Shown: positions 53,259 through 62,435 of the stretch, one piece after another | How positions within the stretch are numbered: position 1 is the first letter of the stretch | Layout of the letters: every line of letters begins with the position of its first letter | Source of the DNA: Virgibacillus profundi | GTDB taxonomy: Bacteria; Bacillota; Bacilli; Bacillales; Amphibacillaceae | NCBI RefSeq assembly: GCF_002287375.1 | Contig: NZ_NPOA01000008.1 | Coordinates: 141,773 to 205,772, forward strand | Reading direction: 5' to 3' | Length of the DNA stretch: 64,000 nt | Position numbers and translations under genes: made by a program | The notes under the pieces: generated by a model | Seen by the model: the letters and a program-made list of their open reading frames with translations, nothing else | Databases searched by the model: none | Told to the model about the DNA's origin: nothing

Positions 53259-53552
53259 TTATGTTGATAAAAGAAAAACGGTAGCAATAGCGCCTACTAC
53301 AACTAAAATAACATTTAATCCTATATAGGCTAAGATAATTGCAACAACTCCCCCAAGTAAACCTATATGGGGCTCATCAGGTTTTACCATTAAAACACCC
53401 GGGAAAATCAATGCACCAAGGGCAGCGTATGGGATCGCATTTAACCAGCGATTTACCCAATCACGAAATTGCAGTTTATCCACAATAAATGCTGGAATAA
53501 TCCTTGGAATCATCGTAACTAGTGACATACCAATAATAATAGCAAAGATCAT
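53259..53552 (-). CDS. azlD: Branched-chain amino acid export subunit AzlD
   Basis: This 97-residue protein has four hydrophobic segments and is the small subunit of the AzlCD exporter for branched-chain amino acids and analogues. The start is the ATG giving MIFAIIIGMSLVTMIPR, preceded by GGAGGAG; the longer frame runs back inside azlC in another frame and is not coding. It overlaps azlC by four bases (ATGA), so expression is coupled. Confidence 0.9.
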   Translation of the reverse strand: MIFAIIIGMSLVTMIPRIIPAFIVDKLQFRDWVNRWLNAIPYAALGALIFPGVLMVKPDEPHIGLLGGVVAIILAYIGLNVILVVVGAIATVFLLST

Positions 53553-54280
53553 CTGCGCTCCTCCTTCAGTAAGTAAATTCCGCTGGCACCACCTAAAATT
53601 GTCCCAAGAACAATTGCCCAGCCTGTGCTCATGCCAAGCTGTATGCATAATGTGTTAATAAGCATAGCAATAATTGCAATTAAACCGACCTTAAGCTCTT
53701 TTTTTACTGAAGGTACCAATAAGCCAATAAACATGGCATATAAGGCAATTCCCATACTTTGGCTCAGCCTTTCAGGAATAACCTCTCCAAGAATTCCACC
53801 AAGAAATGAACCGAAAATCCATGAAAAATAAGCAGTTAATATTAATGCGGTATAAAATAATGCACCTTTTTCCATTTTAGCCTCTTTTGGATGTAATGCA
53901 GATACTGCAAAGGTTTCATCGGTCAATCCTAATGATAAAGGTGCTTTCCAGTTAAGCCCAATACTCCGAAGACGATTCATGAATGATAAACTCATGACAA
54001 AATGGCGGAAATTCAATACAAAGGTTGCAATAATTATTTCGATTGCTCCTGCTCCTACTGCAATCATATTTGCCCCCATAAACTGACTTGCTCCAGCAAA
54101 AACCATCACACTCATTAAGGTTAACTCTGTTAATGTCATTCCGGATTGTTTTGCTAAAACTCCATAAGTTATCGCGATTGGCAAATAACCAAGCATTATG
54201 GGAAAACCGGTAGCAATACCTTTTCGAACCATATGTATGGACTCTGAACGCCCTTTATTTTCAGCTGTATCAACCGCCAT
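53549..54280 (-). CDS. azlC: Branched-chain amino acid export subunit AzlC
   Basis: AzlC is the large membrane subunit of AzlCD. The 243-residue protein has about eight hydrophobic segments and the family motifs PIAITYGVLAKQSGMTLTE, VFAGASQFMG, and LGLTDETFAVS. The ATG follows GGGGGTG. It is divergent from the T-box-controlled NhaC-type gene. No azlB-type Lrp regulator is adjacent. Confidence 0.93.
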   Translation of the reverse strand: MAVDTAENKGRSESIHMVRKGIATGFPIMLGYLPIAITYGVLAKQSGMTLTELTLMSVMVFAGASQFMGANMIAVGAGAIEIIIATFVLNFRHFVMSLSFMNRLRSIGLNWKAPLSLGLTDETFAVSALHPKEAKMEKGALFYTALILTAYFSWIFGSFLGGILGEVIPERLSQSMGIALYAMFIGLLVPSVKKELKVGLIAIIAMLINTLCIQLGMSTGWAIVLGTILGGASGIYLLKEERR

Positions 54281-54363
54281 GATAGCACCCCCATAGCAAC
54301 AATAATTAACCCATTATAACCGAAATTAAAAAAATTAGAAAGAATTAGATTTCGAAAACAATA

Positions 54364-54393
54364 TTGACAGATATAGTTCATACCATGTATATT
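54364..54393 (+). promoter_or_regulatory. Promoter of the T-box leader
   Basis: TTGACA (54364-54369) is followed after 18 bases by TATATT (54388-54393). The T-box stem I begins about 60 bases further on. Confidence 0.55.
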
Positions 54394-54454
54394 CAATAAT
54401 ATCTTAAAATTATATACAACAATTCCGGAATGCATAGTAGATTATTTTTTAGCA

Positions 54455-54616
54455 GCAAGAAGAGACAGAGTATAAGGTGTGAGCTCTGGCAGAATATAAT
54501 TGAATTACACATTCGAACAAGTGGAATATTACATGAGAGGTTGAATGATTTTTTTCAACAATCAGGGTGGTAACGCGGAGAAAAGCTTCGTCCCTATATA
54601 GGGATGAGGCTTTTTT
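54455..54616 (+). promoter_or_regulatory. T-box riboswitch, probably tyrosine-specific
   Basis: The hallmark AGGGTGGTAACGCGG is at 54564-54578. It is followed by an intrinsic terminator (AAGCTTCGTCCCTA pairing with TAGGGATGAGGCTT, then six T; 54582-54616). Stem I starts with the usual GAAGAGACAGAGTA-type sequence (about 54459). The specifier region GGAATATTACATGAG (54523-54537) offers TAT (54527-54529) or TAC (54530-54532), both tyrosine codons, after the expected GAA. Uncharged tRNA would allow transcription of the NhaC-type gene 28 bases downstream. Confidence 0.85.
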
Positions 54617-54643
54617 AATTTCTAAAAAAAAGGAGGATTTTAT

Positions 54644-56014
54644 ATGTTTCCAATTACCCCTAAACACAATCCGTCACTAACTGAATCCATTTTATTCTTT
54701 CTTATCATTGTAGGACTTATAAGCTATTTTATCATCGGGCTGGAAACTGTTCCTCACATCCCCATTCTACTGGGAATCTTTTTATTAACCACCTATGGAT
54801 TAATCAAAAAGATTTCATTTAAAGATATACAGGATGGAATGATTGAAGGTGCAAAAACCGGAATGGGGGCAGTCTTCCTATTCATGCTTATTGGTATATT
54901 AATAAGCAGCTGGATGATCAGTGGTACGATTCCTGCTTTAATAGATACTGGATTTTCACTAATTGGTGGTACATGGTTTTATGCTATTGTATTTGCAGTA
55001 ACTGCTATTATCGGTGTCTCCCTTGGGAGTTCCCTAACAACAACAGCAACAGTGGGGGTGGCATTTATAGGGATGGCCAGTGCTATGGATGCATCTCTGG
55101 CAATTGCTGCCGGTGCAGTTGTCTCAGGAGCATTTTTCGGTGATAAGATGTCACCATTATCCGATACTACAAACCTTGCATCCACTGTTGTAGGTGTAGA
55201 CTTATTTGAACATATTAAACATATAAGTTTAACAACAATTCCGGCATTCATCATCGCCTTTATTATTTATGTGATTTTATCACCGGATAAGGTCACTACA
55301 CTTCAAGGTGCAAATGATTATCAAACAGCTCTGGAAACAACGGGATTAATTCATTGGACCTCATGGATTCCTTTAGGCATTCTAATAATATGTACCATTT
55401 TTAAAGTGCCGGCATTTGTAGCACTGGGGATCAGTAGCTTAACAGCAACATTGCTTGCAAGCATGAAAGGTAGTCTTCAATGGTCTGATATCTGGTCAAT
55501 TTGGTTTGACGGCTATAAAGCCACTACTGATTTCAAGCCTGTAAATGAGCTGTTGACTAAGGGTGGTATAAGTAGCATGCTATTTACCATTTCGCTTGTT
55601 ATTTTAGCCTTGGGATTTGGCGGATTATTGTTTGTAACTGGAATTATTCCGGGTATGTTAAATGCCTTTAAGGAAAAACTGCAAAAAGTTCGGTCAATAA
55701 TCATATCAACAGCTGCTACAGCCATAGGTGTGAATGTATTAATCGGGGAACAATATCTCTCCATTATGCTGACAGGTGAAACGTACAAGGGTATTTATAA
55801 TAAGGCTGGTCTTTCTAAGAAGGCACTTTCCAGGACATTGGAGGATGCTGGTACGGTAATCAATCCACTTGTTCCATGGAGTGTATGTGGTGTATTTATT
55901 GCAGACGTACTTGGTGTGCCTGTCTTAACCTATTTACCATTTGCTTTCTTTTGCTTATTAAGTCCGCTAATTACAATGATGTTTGGCGGCAGATCACTGG
56001 GAACTAAAAAATAA
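54644..56014 (+). CDS. NhaC-family antiporter, probable amino acid (tyrosine) transporter
   Basis: This 456-residue NhaC-type protein has about eleven membrane segments and motifs SLTTTATVGVAFIGMA and FFGDKMSPLSDTTNLAS, which are strong for the family. NhaC proteins are named as Na+/H+ antiporters, but several are amino acid/organic acid exchangers; the T-box upstream with a tyrosine specifier implies this one moves tyrosine or a related compound (YheL-like). That substrate call is inference from regulation. AGGAGG precedes the ATG, and a terminator follows the gene. Confidence 0.87.
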   Translation: MFPITPKHNPSLTESILFFLIIVGLISYFIIGLETVPHIPILLGIFLLTTYGLIKKISFKDIQDGMIEGAKTGMGAVFLFMLIGILISSWMISGTIPALIDTGFSLIGGTWFYAIVFAVTAIIGVSLGSSLTTTATVGVAFIGMASAMDASLAIAAGAVVSGAFFGDKMSPLSDTTNLASTVVGVDLFEHIKHISLTTIPAFIIAFIIYVILSPDKVTTLQGANDYQTALETTGLIHWTSWIPLGILIICTIFKVPAFVALGISSLTATLLASMKGSLQWSDIWSIWFDGYKATTDFKPVNELLTKGGISSMLFTISLVILALGFGGLLFVTGIIPGMLNAFKEKLQKVRSIIISTAATAIGVNVLIGEQYLSIMLTGETYKGIYNKAGLSKKALSRTLEDAGTVINPLVPWSVCGVFIADVLGVPVLTYLPFAFFCLLSPLITMMFGGRSLGTKK

Positions 56015-56054
56015 GAGGATGTGCCAGTCTGTAGGCACACCCTCTTGTTTTTTT
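56013..56054 (+). terminator. Terminator after the NhaC-type gene
   Basis: AAGAGG-TGTGCC pairs with GGCACA-CCTCTT (one bulge on each side), followed by GTTTTTTT. Confidence 0.85.
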
Positions 56055-56100
56055 AACTCTATTCGTATGTTTTATTGCTTTTTACTCCTCGGACTTAATG

Positions 56101-56497
56101 TAAAAAAAAGACGTAATTACTGTTTGCTATAAGTATTTTCTAGAATCACCGTTCGGGATCGCTCCGGGCGGATGCTTTCCGCGGGCACGGCCTCAGACTC
56201 CTCGAGAAAACCACTCTGCGGGGTCTTCGGACACGTGCTATTCCCGCAGGAGTCACCGCCCTTCGTTCACCCGAACTAGTGAGGTGGTTCGATGTTTTGA
56301 ATATTGATTACTAAGGCAGTTTTTCGGCAGTAACCAGAATTCTAGCGGAGGAAACACATGAAGACTCCTGCGGGAGCAAAGGCATCGGTGAGACCCCGCA
56401 GTGCGTAGGAGGCCTCACCAGCCGCCCGCGGAAAGCGAAATGTGTTTCCGTAGCGGTAATAAGACCTACTATCTTTGATTTTACGTAGTCTTTTAAA
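56101..56497. repeat. GC-rich foldback element, copy D
   Basis: This copy of about 397 bp has ends AAAAGACGTAATTACTG (from about 56106) and TTACGTAGTCTTTT (56481-56494). Module order is inverted relative to copy A: module 2 (GGGGTCTTCGGACACGTGCT) on the left, module 1 (CTCCTGCGGGAGCAAAGGC, GGTGAGACCCCGCAG, CCCGCGGAAAGCG) on the right. The left 60 bp match the complement of copy A's right end. Module 1 is bracketed by CGGAGGAAACACAT and its complement ATGTGTTTCCG. The gap 56015-56570 between the convergent NhaC-type and B12-binding-like genes contains this element and no gene. Confidence 0.85.
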
Positions 56498-56570
56498 TCT
56501 TTGTTGAAAAAAATCTGTTGGTGGGAGTGTTAACTGCAGACCCAATCTTTTATAAAAAAGCACTGTTATA

Positions 56571-57335
56571 TCACCAAATGGTTTCAACCAACTTACGCAA
56601 GCCTTCAAGTAGCCTTGGGGATGGTCGGCAAAAAAGTGATTCTTCCAGCACATGGATGTTTCCAGTCTGAATTGCTTTCATCTTATCCCAACCTGGGCGT
56701 TTTATTACCAATTGTGGGTTCATTTTATCTTCTTTCACACCAACCCATACCATACAAATGTGATCCGGATTCCGTGCTTTCACATCATCCCAGTCAGTTT
56801 GAACACTTGCTATATTTTCATTTGCAAAAACGTTCTCAGCACCTGCCAGTTCACTGATTTCAGTTAACCAATTAACTGAACCCGGAGTGAATACTGGTTT
56901 TGGCCACCATTCCCAATACAACGTTGGTTTATCTGTTTGCACAAAGGCTTTTTCACGAAAGTATTCAATCTCTGCATAAAACGCATTAGCCTTCTTTTCA
57001 CCCAACTCCTCACACTTCAATGCAGCTCCAACTTTTTTAATATCTTCTGCAATTTCATCAAGAGAATTGGGGTTTAGAATAATATAAGAGAGTTTCCTTT
57101 CATCCAGTGCTACAATATTCTTTTCCATTCCAGGGACGCTTAGTGAAGCCAGTACGAGGTCAGGCTTCAGTGTAGCGACTTTATCCATATCAATGGAAAG
57201 ATCAGGCCCTACTTTAGGCAAATCCAGAACAGACCTCGGCCAATCTGAAAAGTCATCCACTCCAACAAGTAGATCTGTTTTCCCCAAATAGTCCATTATT
57301 TCTGTATTGCTCGGACAAATAGATACGATTCGCAT
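56571..57335 (-). CDS. Cobalamin-binding-like protein without signal peptide
   Basis: This 254-residue protein has the fold pattern of BtuF/FhuD-type B12 or siderophore receptors: RIVSICPSNTEIMDYLG at the N terminus, VGVDDFSDWP, KPDLVLASL, and a C-terminal RPSPRLLEGLRKL helix. It begins directly with the domain and has no signal peptide or lipobox, so it should stay in the cytoplasm. Such BtuF-like proteins are seen in bacilli, role unknown; cobalamin handling is a guess. It follows the methionine aminopeptidase gene by 27 bases. No ABC permease or ATPase is adjacent. Confidence 0.78.
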   Translation of the reverse strand: MRIVSICPSNTEIMDYLGKTDLLVGVDDFSDWPRSVLDLPKVGPDLSIDMDKVATLKPDLVLASLSVPGMEKNIVALDERKLSYIILNPNSLDEIAEDIKKVGAALKCEELGEKKANAFYAEIEYFREKAFVQTDKPTLYWEWWPKPVFTPGSVNWLTEISELAGAENVFANENIASVQTDWDDVKARNPDHICMVWVGVKEDKMNPQLVIKRPGWDKMKAIQTGNIHVLEESLFCRPSPRLLEGLRKLVETIW

Positions 57336-57362
57336 GACGTCTCCTCCCTATTATTCAAGCAC

Positions 57363-58115
57363 TTATTTATCCTGATCTGTAATCAGCAATGGTCCTTCTT
57401 TTGTAATCACAATCGTATGTTCATATTGGGCAGAACGTCCCTTATCAATCGTTCTTGCAGTCCAATTATTTTCATCCATTTTACTTTTCCAGCTACCTTC
57501 ATTAATCATTGGTTCAATTGTAATAACCATTCCCTCTTTTAACCGAAGTCCTTTATTTGGTAGTCCAAAATGCGGGATATGCGGTTCTTCATGAATCGTT
57601 GGTCCAATACCATGACCGGTAAAATCACGAACAACTGAAAAATTTTCTCCTTCAGCATATGTTTGAATTGCATGGCCAATATCACCAATACGATTTCCAG
57701 CCTGTGCCTGTTCGATCCCGTTATCCAATGCTGTTTTCGTTACTTCCATTAAACGCTTGCCTTTCTCATCCATATTCCCAACGGCATATGTCCAGGCAGA
57801 ATCTGCCAGCCCGCCATTTAGGTTTACAACCATATCAACTGTGACCATATCTCCGTCCTTTAACTTCTCATCGCGTGGGAAACCATGACATATTTCATCA
57901 TTAATCGAAGCACAAATTGCATAGGGGTAACCGTTATATCCTTTCTGCTCAGGTGTTGCTCCATGCTTAGCAAGAAATTTTTCAACAAATGTATCAATTT
58001 CCAATGTTGTAATTCCTGGCTTGATCAACTTCGCAATTTCTTTATGACATTGTACAAGCAAATCACCTGCTGCTTGCATTTTTTCAATTTCACGTTTACT
58101 TTTTCTTGTTATCAT
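57363..58115 (-). CDS. map: Methionine aminopeptidase, type I
   Basis: This enzyme removes the initiator Met from nascent proteins. The 250-residue protein has all metal ligands in order: SINDEICHGFP (His), VTVDMVVNLNGGLADSAWT (two Asp), FTGHGIGPTIHEEPHIP (His), VITIEPMINEG (Glu) and YEHTIVITKEG (Glu). It is the paralogue type (YflG/MapB-like) rather than the ribosomal-cluster map, judging from context. GAGAGGAAG lies upstream of the ATG. It is the first gene of a two-gene unit with the cobalamin-binding-like gene. Confidence 0.94.
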   Translation of the reverse strand: MITRKSKREIEKMQAAGDLLVQCHKEIAKLIKPGITTLEIDTFVEKFLAKHGATPEQKGYNGYPYAICASINDEICHGFPRDEKLKDGDMVTVDMVVNLNGGLADSAWTYAVGNMDEKGKRLMEVTKTALDNGIEQAQAGNRIGDIGHAIQTYAEGENFSVVRDFTGHGIGPTIHEEPHIPHFGLPNKGLRLKEGMVITIEPMINEGSWKSKMDENNWTARTIDKGRSAQYEHTIVITKEGPLLITDQDK

Positions 58116-58244
58116 CTATTTTCTTCCTCTCATTAAAATACATTAAACTATATGTTAAACTATTTATAAGACCATATAAATTTTCAATATAAAGTGTACC
58201 ATACATATATTATTCATAAAAGCAAATAGAAATGAGGGTATCGT

Positions 58245-58970
58245 GTGATAGAAATTAAAAATGTGAGTAAAAACTTTCCCGGTAAAAACAAAGCAATAAA
58301 TGAATTAAACTTAACCATACCAGATGGAAAAATTGTTGGCTTTCTTGGACCGAATGGTGCTGGCAAGTCAACGACGATTAAAATGATGACAGGTATTCTG
58401 CCAATTGATAAAGGTTCTATTACTTTAAATGGCTATAATATCGAAAAAAATGCCCTTGAAGCTAAGAAGATTTTCGGTTATGTACCGGATCAGCCCGATA
58501 TGTTTTTACGACTAAAAGGAATTGAGTATTTAAATTTTATTGGTGACATATTTGAAATTCCTAAAGAAATCAGGCAGGAGCGAATTGAAACATTAACAAA
58601 GCAATTTAATATTTATAATGCACTTGATGATTACATTCAAACCTATTCACATGGTATGCGGCAAAAAATCATTGTTACGGGTGTATTAATCCATGATCCC
58701 GATATTTGGATATTGGATGAACCTTTGACAGGGCTTGATCCAAAATCGGCATATATGTTAAAGGAAATGATGCGTGAACATGCAGATAAAGGAAATACCG
58801 TCTTCTTCTCAAGCCACGGTCTTGAGGTTGTCGAACAGCTTTGTGATGAGGTTGCTATTATTAATAAAGGTGAATTGATTTTCCATGGAAATAAGCAGGA
58901 AATAAGGGAGCAATTCCAATCTGATCAATCACTTGAAGAATTATTCCTGGAGCTGACAAGTGATGAGTAA
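58245..58970 (+). CDS. ABC transporter ATPase
   Basis: This 241-residue exporter-type ATPase has Walker A GPNGAGKST (about residues 35-43), signature YSHGMRQKI, Walker B IWILDEPLTGLDP and the switch SSHGLEVVEQLC. The start is GTG after GAGGG. It overlaps the permease gene by eight bases. The pair resembles the EcsA/YthP type of ABC-2 exporters, and the substrate is unknown. It is divergent from map. Confidence 0.93.
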   Translation: MIEIKNVSKNFPGKNKAINELNLTIPDGKIVGFLGPNGAGKSTTIKMMTGILPIDKGSITLNGYNIEKNALEAKKIFGYVPDQPDMFLRLKGIEYLNFIGDIFEIPKEIRQERIETLTKQFNIYNALDDYIQTYSHGMRQKIIVTGVLIHDPDIWILDEPLTGLDPKSAYMLKEMMREHADKGNTVFFSSHGLEVVEQLCDEVAIINKGELIFHGNKQEIREQFQSDQSLEELFLELTSDE

Positions 58971-60600
58971 AACATGGGTTGTCATGAAAACAATGCTTAA
59001 AATGCAATATTCCAAAGCAGGCAAAAGCAATTCACAAATCTGGCTTTATGTGATCGCAGGGCTATTCTTTGTTCCTTTACTATTTTTCTACATTGGGATA
59101 ATTAATAATCTTGTTGAAGCTTTATATAATGTTCTTCAGCCATTGGGGCAGGATTCACTCATCCTGGGATTATTGTTTCTTGGTATTCATATGCTATTAT
59201 TCTTAATTAGTTTTATAACTGTATTAAGTGCGTTTTATTTTGCTGAGGATATTGAATCATTTATACCGTTCCCTCTTCATTCCTATCAAGTGCTATTAGG
59301 GAAAGCTGCAAATCCCTTTTTATATTTATATTTAACGGCAAGTGCTGTTTTTCTGCCTGCATTCTTTTTTTACGGGGCTATCAGTGGAGCAAACATACTA
59401 TATTACCTTTATGGAATTATCATGTTTGTGTTACTGCCCATCATCCCTTTTACGATTGCAGCTATCCTTTTGATGCTTGTGATGCGTTTCGTCAACATTG
59501 CAAAAAACAAAGATCGCTCAAAAGTGATCGCAGGGATTTTTTCATTGGCTTTTATAATATTAATCAATGTTTTGGTGCGATTAAATACAAATTCAGGTGA
59601 TTTAATTAACAATCTTGCAGTATTTGTCCAGGAAAAGGATGGGTTATTGCGGATGATAACCTCCTATTATCCTCCAGCTTTTTTCAGTACGATGGGACTA
59701 ACAGAAGCTTCTTCATTTTCGGGATTCCTTTTTCTTTTAGCTGTGATTGTAATTAGTGCAGCTGCTTTTTTCCTGTTCATTTGGCTTGGTCAGCTTTTAT
59801 ATTTAAAAGGTGTATTAGGAATCGGTGCAGGCAATAAAAGAAAATCATCGCAAAAAAAGATTAAAAAACAAATTGCCGCACGTCCGGTATGGCTGTCTTA
59901 TATGCTTAAAGAATTACGGATTATTTTTCGTACACCTACTTTTTTTATGCAATGTGTCGTTCAAAGTTTATTTGGACCGGTATTTTTGCTTATTATTTTG
60001 ATGCTTGATTCAGGTGATTTAACAGGGTTCATGAACATGTTTTCTAAAAAAGAAAGTATGCTTATTTTGTTTATTGCAACTTCAGTCCTTGTTGGATCCA
60101 ATGCTGCATCCATTTCCTCCATTTCGCGGGAAGGAAAAAGCTGGCCGGCAAATTTATTTCTACCACTTGATCCAAAGCAGATTTTTTTCAGTAAGATTGC
60201 AGCTGCCTGGTCACTTAATTTGATTGTTATTGCGTTGGTATTAGCTATTTGTGTGTTTCTATTTCAATTACCAATGGATATGATTCTGATTTGGCTCATC
60301 CTTATATTAATCACCAGCTGGTTATCAAGTATCTTGGGAACTTATTTGGACTTACTACAGCCCAAATTAAACTGGACAGATGAACAGGAGGTATTTAAAA
60401 CAAGATTTATTGGCCTCATCGCCCTAATAATTCAGGTTGGTATATTTGGAGTACTTGTACTGATTTTGTGGAACATTGATGCCATTCAAGGTTTATACAC
60501 AAGTTCGTTTGTATTATTCATTGTCATTGTCATTGCTACCTTTGTCATGAGCAAATTGTTAAGTAAAAAGATCAAACAAAATGAACATCAGCATATTTAA
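58963..60600 (+). CDS. Large ABC exporter permease
   Basis: This 545-residue protein has about twelve hydrophobic segments in two halves separated by a basic loop (about residues 287-320, NKRKSSQKKIKKQIAAR), so it may be a fused pair of ABC-2 type halves. The chosen ATG follows GGAGCTGACAAGTG and overlaps the ATPase stop; a GTG one codon upstream is less likely. It resembles YthQ-type putative exporters of bacilli, with no known substrate. Confidence 0.85.
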   Translation: MSKTWVVMKTMLKMQYSKAGKSNSQIWLYVIAGLFFVPLLFFYIGIINNLVEALYNVLQPLGQDSLILGLLFLGIHMLLFLISFITVLSAFYFAEDIESFIPFPLHSYQVLLGKAANPFLYLYLTASAVFLPAFFFYGAISGANILYYLYGIIMFVLLPIIPFTIAAILLMLVMRFVNIAKNKDRSKVIAGIFSLAFIILINVLVRLNTNSGDLINNLAVFVQEKDGLLRMITSYYPPAFFSTMGLTEASSFSGFLFLLAVIVISAAAFFLFIWLGQLLYLKGVLGIGAGNKRKSSQKKIKKQIAARPVWLSYMLKELRIIFRTPTFFMQCVVQSLFGPVFLLIILMLDSGDLTGFMNMFSKKESMLILFIATSVLVGSNAASISSISREGKSWPANLFLPLDPKQIFFSKIAAAWSLNLIVIALVLAICVFLFQLPMDMILIWLILILITSWLSSILGTYLDLLQPKLNWTDEQEVFKTRFIGLIALIIQVGIFGVLVLILWNIDAIQGLYTSSFVLFIVIVIATFVMSKLLSKKIKQNEHQHI

Positions 60601-60630
60601 AAATGCAGAGGGGATGCCCTCTGCATTTTC
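60600..60630. terminator. Bidirectional terminator between the ABC permease and the YjcZ gene
   Basis: AAATGCAGAGGG pairs perfectly with CCCTCTGCATTT around a 4-base loop, flanked by A's and T's. Confidence 0.88.
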
Positions 60631-60639
60631 AGGTTTCAC

Positions 60640-60786
60640 TTAGCAGTATCCGCCGCCATAGCCACCACCGTAACCGCCGCCGTAGCCACCGCCACCAGTA
60701 TATGCGGTACCGATAATAATTAGCAAAATAAATAATACGACTAACAATGCAAATCCAGAGCCGTATCCTCCGCCGCCTTTGCTCAT
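60640..60786 (-). CDS. YjcZ-family glycine-rich spore protein
   Basis: This small gene gives 48 residues: [20 protein letters not shown], a hydrophobic segment (about residues 12-29), then repeated GGGYGGGY units ending in YC. This is the YjcZ/YczM-type family of small sporulation-associated proteins in bacilli. The ATG follows GGGAGGG. It is convergent with the ABC permease across a shared terminator. Function is unknown; a spore coat or membrane role is inferred from the family. Confidence 0.88.
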   Translation of the reverse strand: MSKGGGGYGSGFALLVVLFILLIIIGTAYTGGGGYGGGYGGGYGGGYC

Positions 60787-60956
60787 TTCTTTCCCTCCCT
60801 GTTTTACAGATTAATATAAATTATGCTTAGGGAAACAAAATGGGAAGGGCGGTTGTTTAGTTTGGGCTGATTATAAAAAGTAAAACAGCGTATTTTTCAT
60901 AAAATTTTTAGGTAATCTTCTTGCAATAGTTTTGTACTTTTATCATTGGCCAATTG

Positions 60957-62435
60957 TTAATTCCTATATTGTTGATTAATTAACCGAAGTATTAACTCTT
61001 TCATATCGATAAAACGTGGAAATATTGGTTTCTCAGTGGTTCCTGCAATCACCAACGGTACAAGTGTTTCTTGTTTGTGTAATGAACCGTGTGCAGCACC
61101 TCCAAGATGGAATGGTGTAGACTGGGCTTTAAATTCACAACCTGGTTTAGCATTAACCACAATAAAACGACCCGAATGAGAGTGTAATGCGCTATAAAGC
61201 CTGGCTAATGCATCTGGATAATCCCCATAGGACAACTTTTTATCATGGGTCATGTGCAAATCCAGAAGTTTACGCTCTCCTTCAATATCCCATGTCTGTT
61301 CATACACATCCATAAATTCTCCGCTTGGACGAAAGCTTAATAAACCTTTACTCATACCAGACGCAACTCGAATGAAGTCCTTGTCTTTCCAGGCAATGAT
61401 ATCGATACGATGATCCCCCTGAAGTCGTTCGATTATATCGGAGAATGGAATATTTTTATCCAATAGGTAAACATAAGCCATACGCTGATTTACACAAAAT
61501 ACTAGCTGGTCCTTTTTATGGACGGGTCGCTGAAGTCGGGCAATACGATATTTTTTCAGTATTTTACGTAAATCGATAATAACGTTGCGGTACTTATATC
61601 CTTGTGGGGCATGCCCATTATCTCCCATAACTAGCCAAGTATTTCGATTGAGCGCTTCTTCCCAACTTGAATATAAATTTAATGTTTTTTGAATTTCCTT
61701 ATCAATTTTGGCAATTCCTTTTATATCCATTGGTCCTCTGAAATGAATACGGGCATCCAAATCCTGAAATATACAAAAAGTAAACCCCGGAAGTTTTTTC
61801 TTGCGGATTAAATGTCTAAGCTCTCTGGCTGTATATTTATAATTCCCAGCAGCTATTTGTGGTGTAAACGCCTGCGGTCTTAGTTTGGAAAATACACCTA
61901 AAGAGAAAATCGAAGTAGCATTAGTAGTCCACTCACCTTTTTCAAACTTGGTCAATGTGCTGAATAACCGAGGAACATGTAAACGATTCGGTATATTTCC
62001 GCGGTAAACAAAGGAATTAATGGAAGCGGAAGGAATTCCCTTGGCAGCTAAATCCTCATAGATAGTTGAAACCTCACTACTCATGTGTTCATTATTCAGT
62101 TTGTAGAGCATGTTATGGGTGGACCGCCTCATACCTAACCTAAAGGTTTCACGGAAGCCAGTACCATAGTTAATAATCTCTTTTTGGGAATTATCGAACC
62201 AATTTAGTCCTGGGATATGGTGTTTGTCTGCATATGTACCTGTCAAAAGACTGCTGTCAATCGTTACTGACATTGTTGGAAACGAACTGACCATATTGGA
62301 AATATAAGTCCCGTTTTCCATTAAAAATTGTAAGGCAGGAGCACGTCCGGTTTGGACAGCTACTTCCAGCGGTTTAGGCATCAATGAATCGATGTTCAGC
62401 AATATTACTGGTTTTAATTGTGGGTTTTGATTCAT
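60957..62435 (-). CDS. Alkaline phosphatase-superfamily phosphodiesterase
   Basis: This 492-residue protein belongs to the type I phosphodiesterase/nucleotide pyrophosphatase group. Metal and nucleophile motifs are VILLNIDSL (Asp, about residue 16), SSFPTMSVTIDSSLLTG (nucleophile Thr about residue 54), MGDNGHAPQG (Asp and His), and AAHGSLHKQETLVPLVI (His). No signal peptide is seen, so it is probably cytoplasmic. The physiological substrate is unknown. GAGGAT lies before the ATG. The gene stands alone. Confidence 0.85.
   Translation of the reverse strand: MNQNPQLKPVILLNIDSLMPKPLEVAVQTGRAPALQFLMENGTYISNMVSSFPTMSVTIDSSLLTGTYADKHHIPGLNWFDNSQKEIINYGTGFRETFRLGMRRSTHNMLYKLNNEHMSSEVSTIYEDLAAKGIPSASINSFVYRGNIPNRLHVPRLFSTLTKFEKGEWTTNATSIFSLGVFSKLRPQAFTPQIAAGNYKYTARELRHLIRKKKLPGFTFCIFQDLDARIHFRGPMDIKGIAKIDKEIQKTLNLYSSWEEALNRNTWLVMGDNGHAPQGYKYRNVIIDLRKILKKYRIARLQRPVHKKDQLVFCVNQRMAYVYLLDKNIPFSDIIERLQGDHRIDIIAWKDKDFIRVASGMSKGLLSFRPSGEFMDVYEQTWDIEGERKLLDLHMTHDKKLSYGDYPDALARLYSALHSHSGRFIVVNAKPGCEFKAQSTPFHLGGAAHGSLHKQETLVPLVIAGTTEKPIFPRFIDMKELILRLINQQYRN

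Noticed and set aside
54449-54667. Minus-strand open frame across the T-box leader
   Set aside because: The region is explained by the T-box riboswitch on the plus strand.
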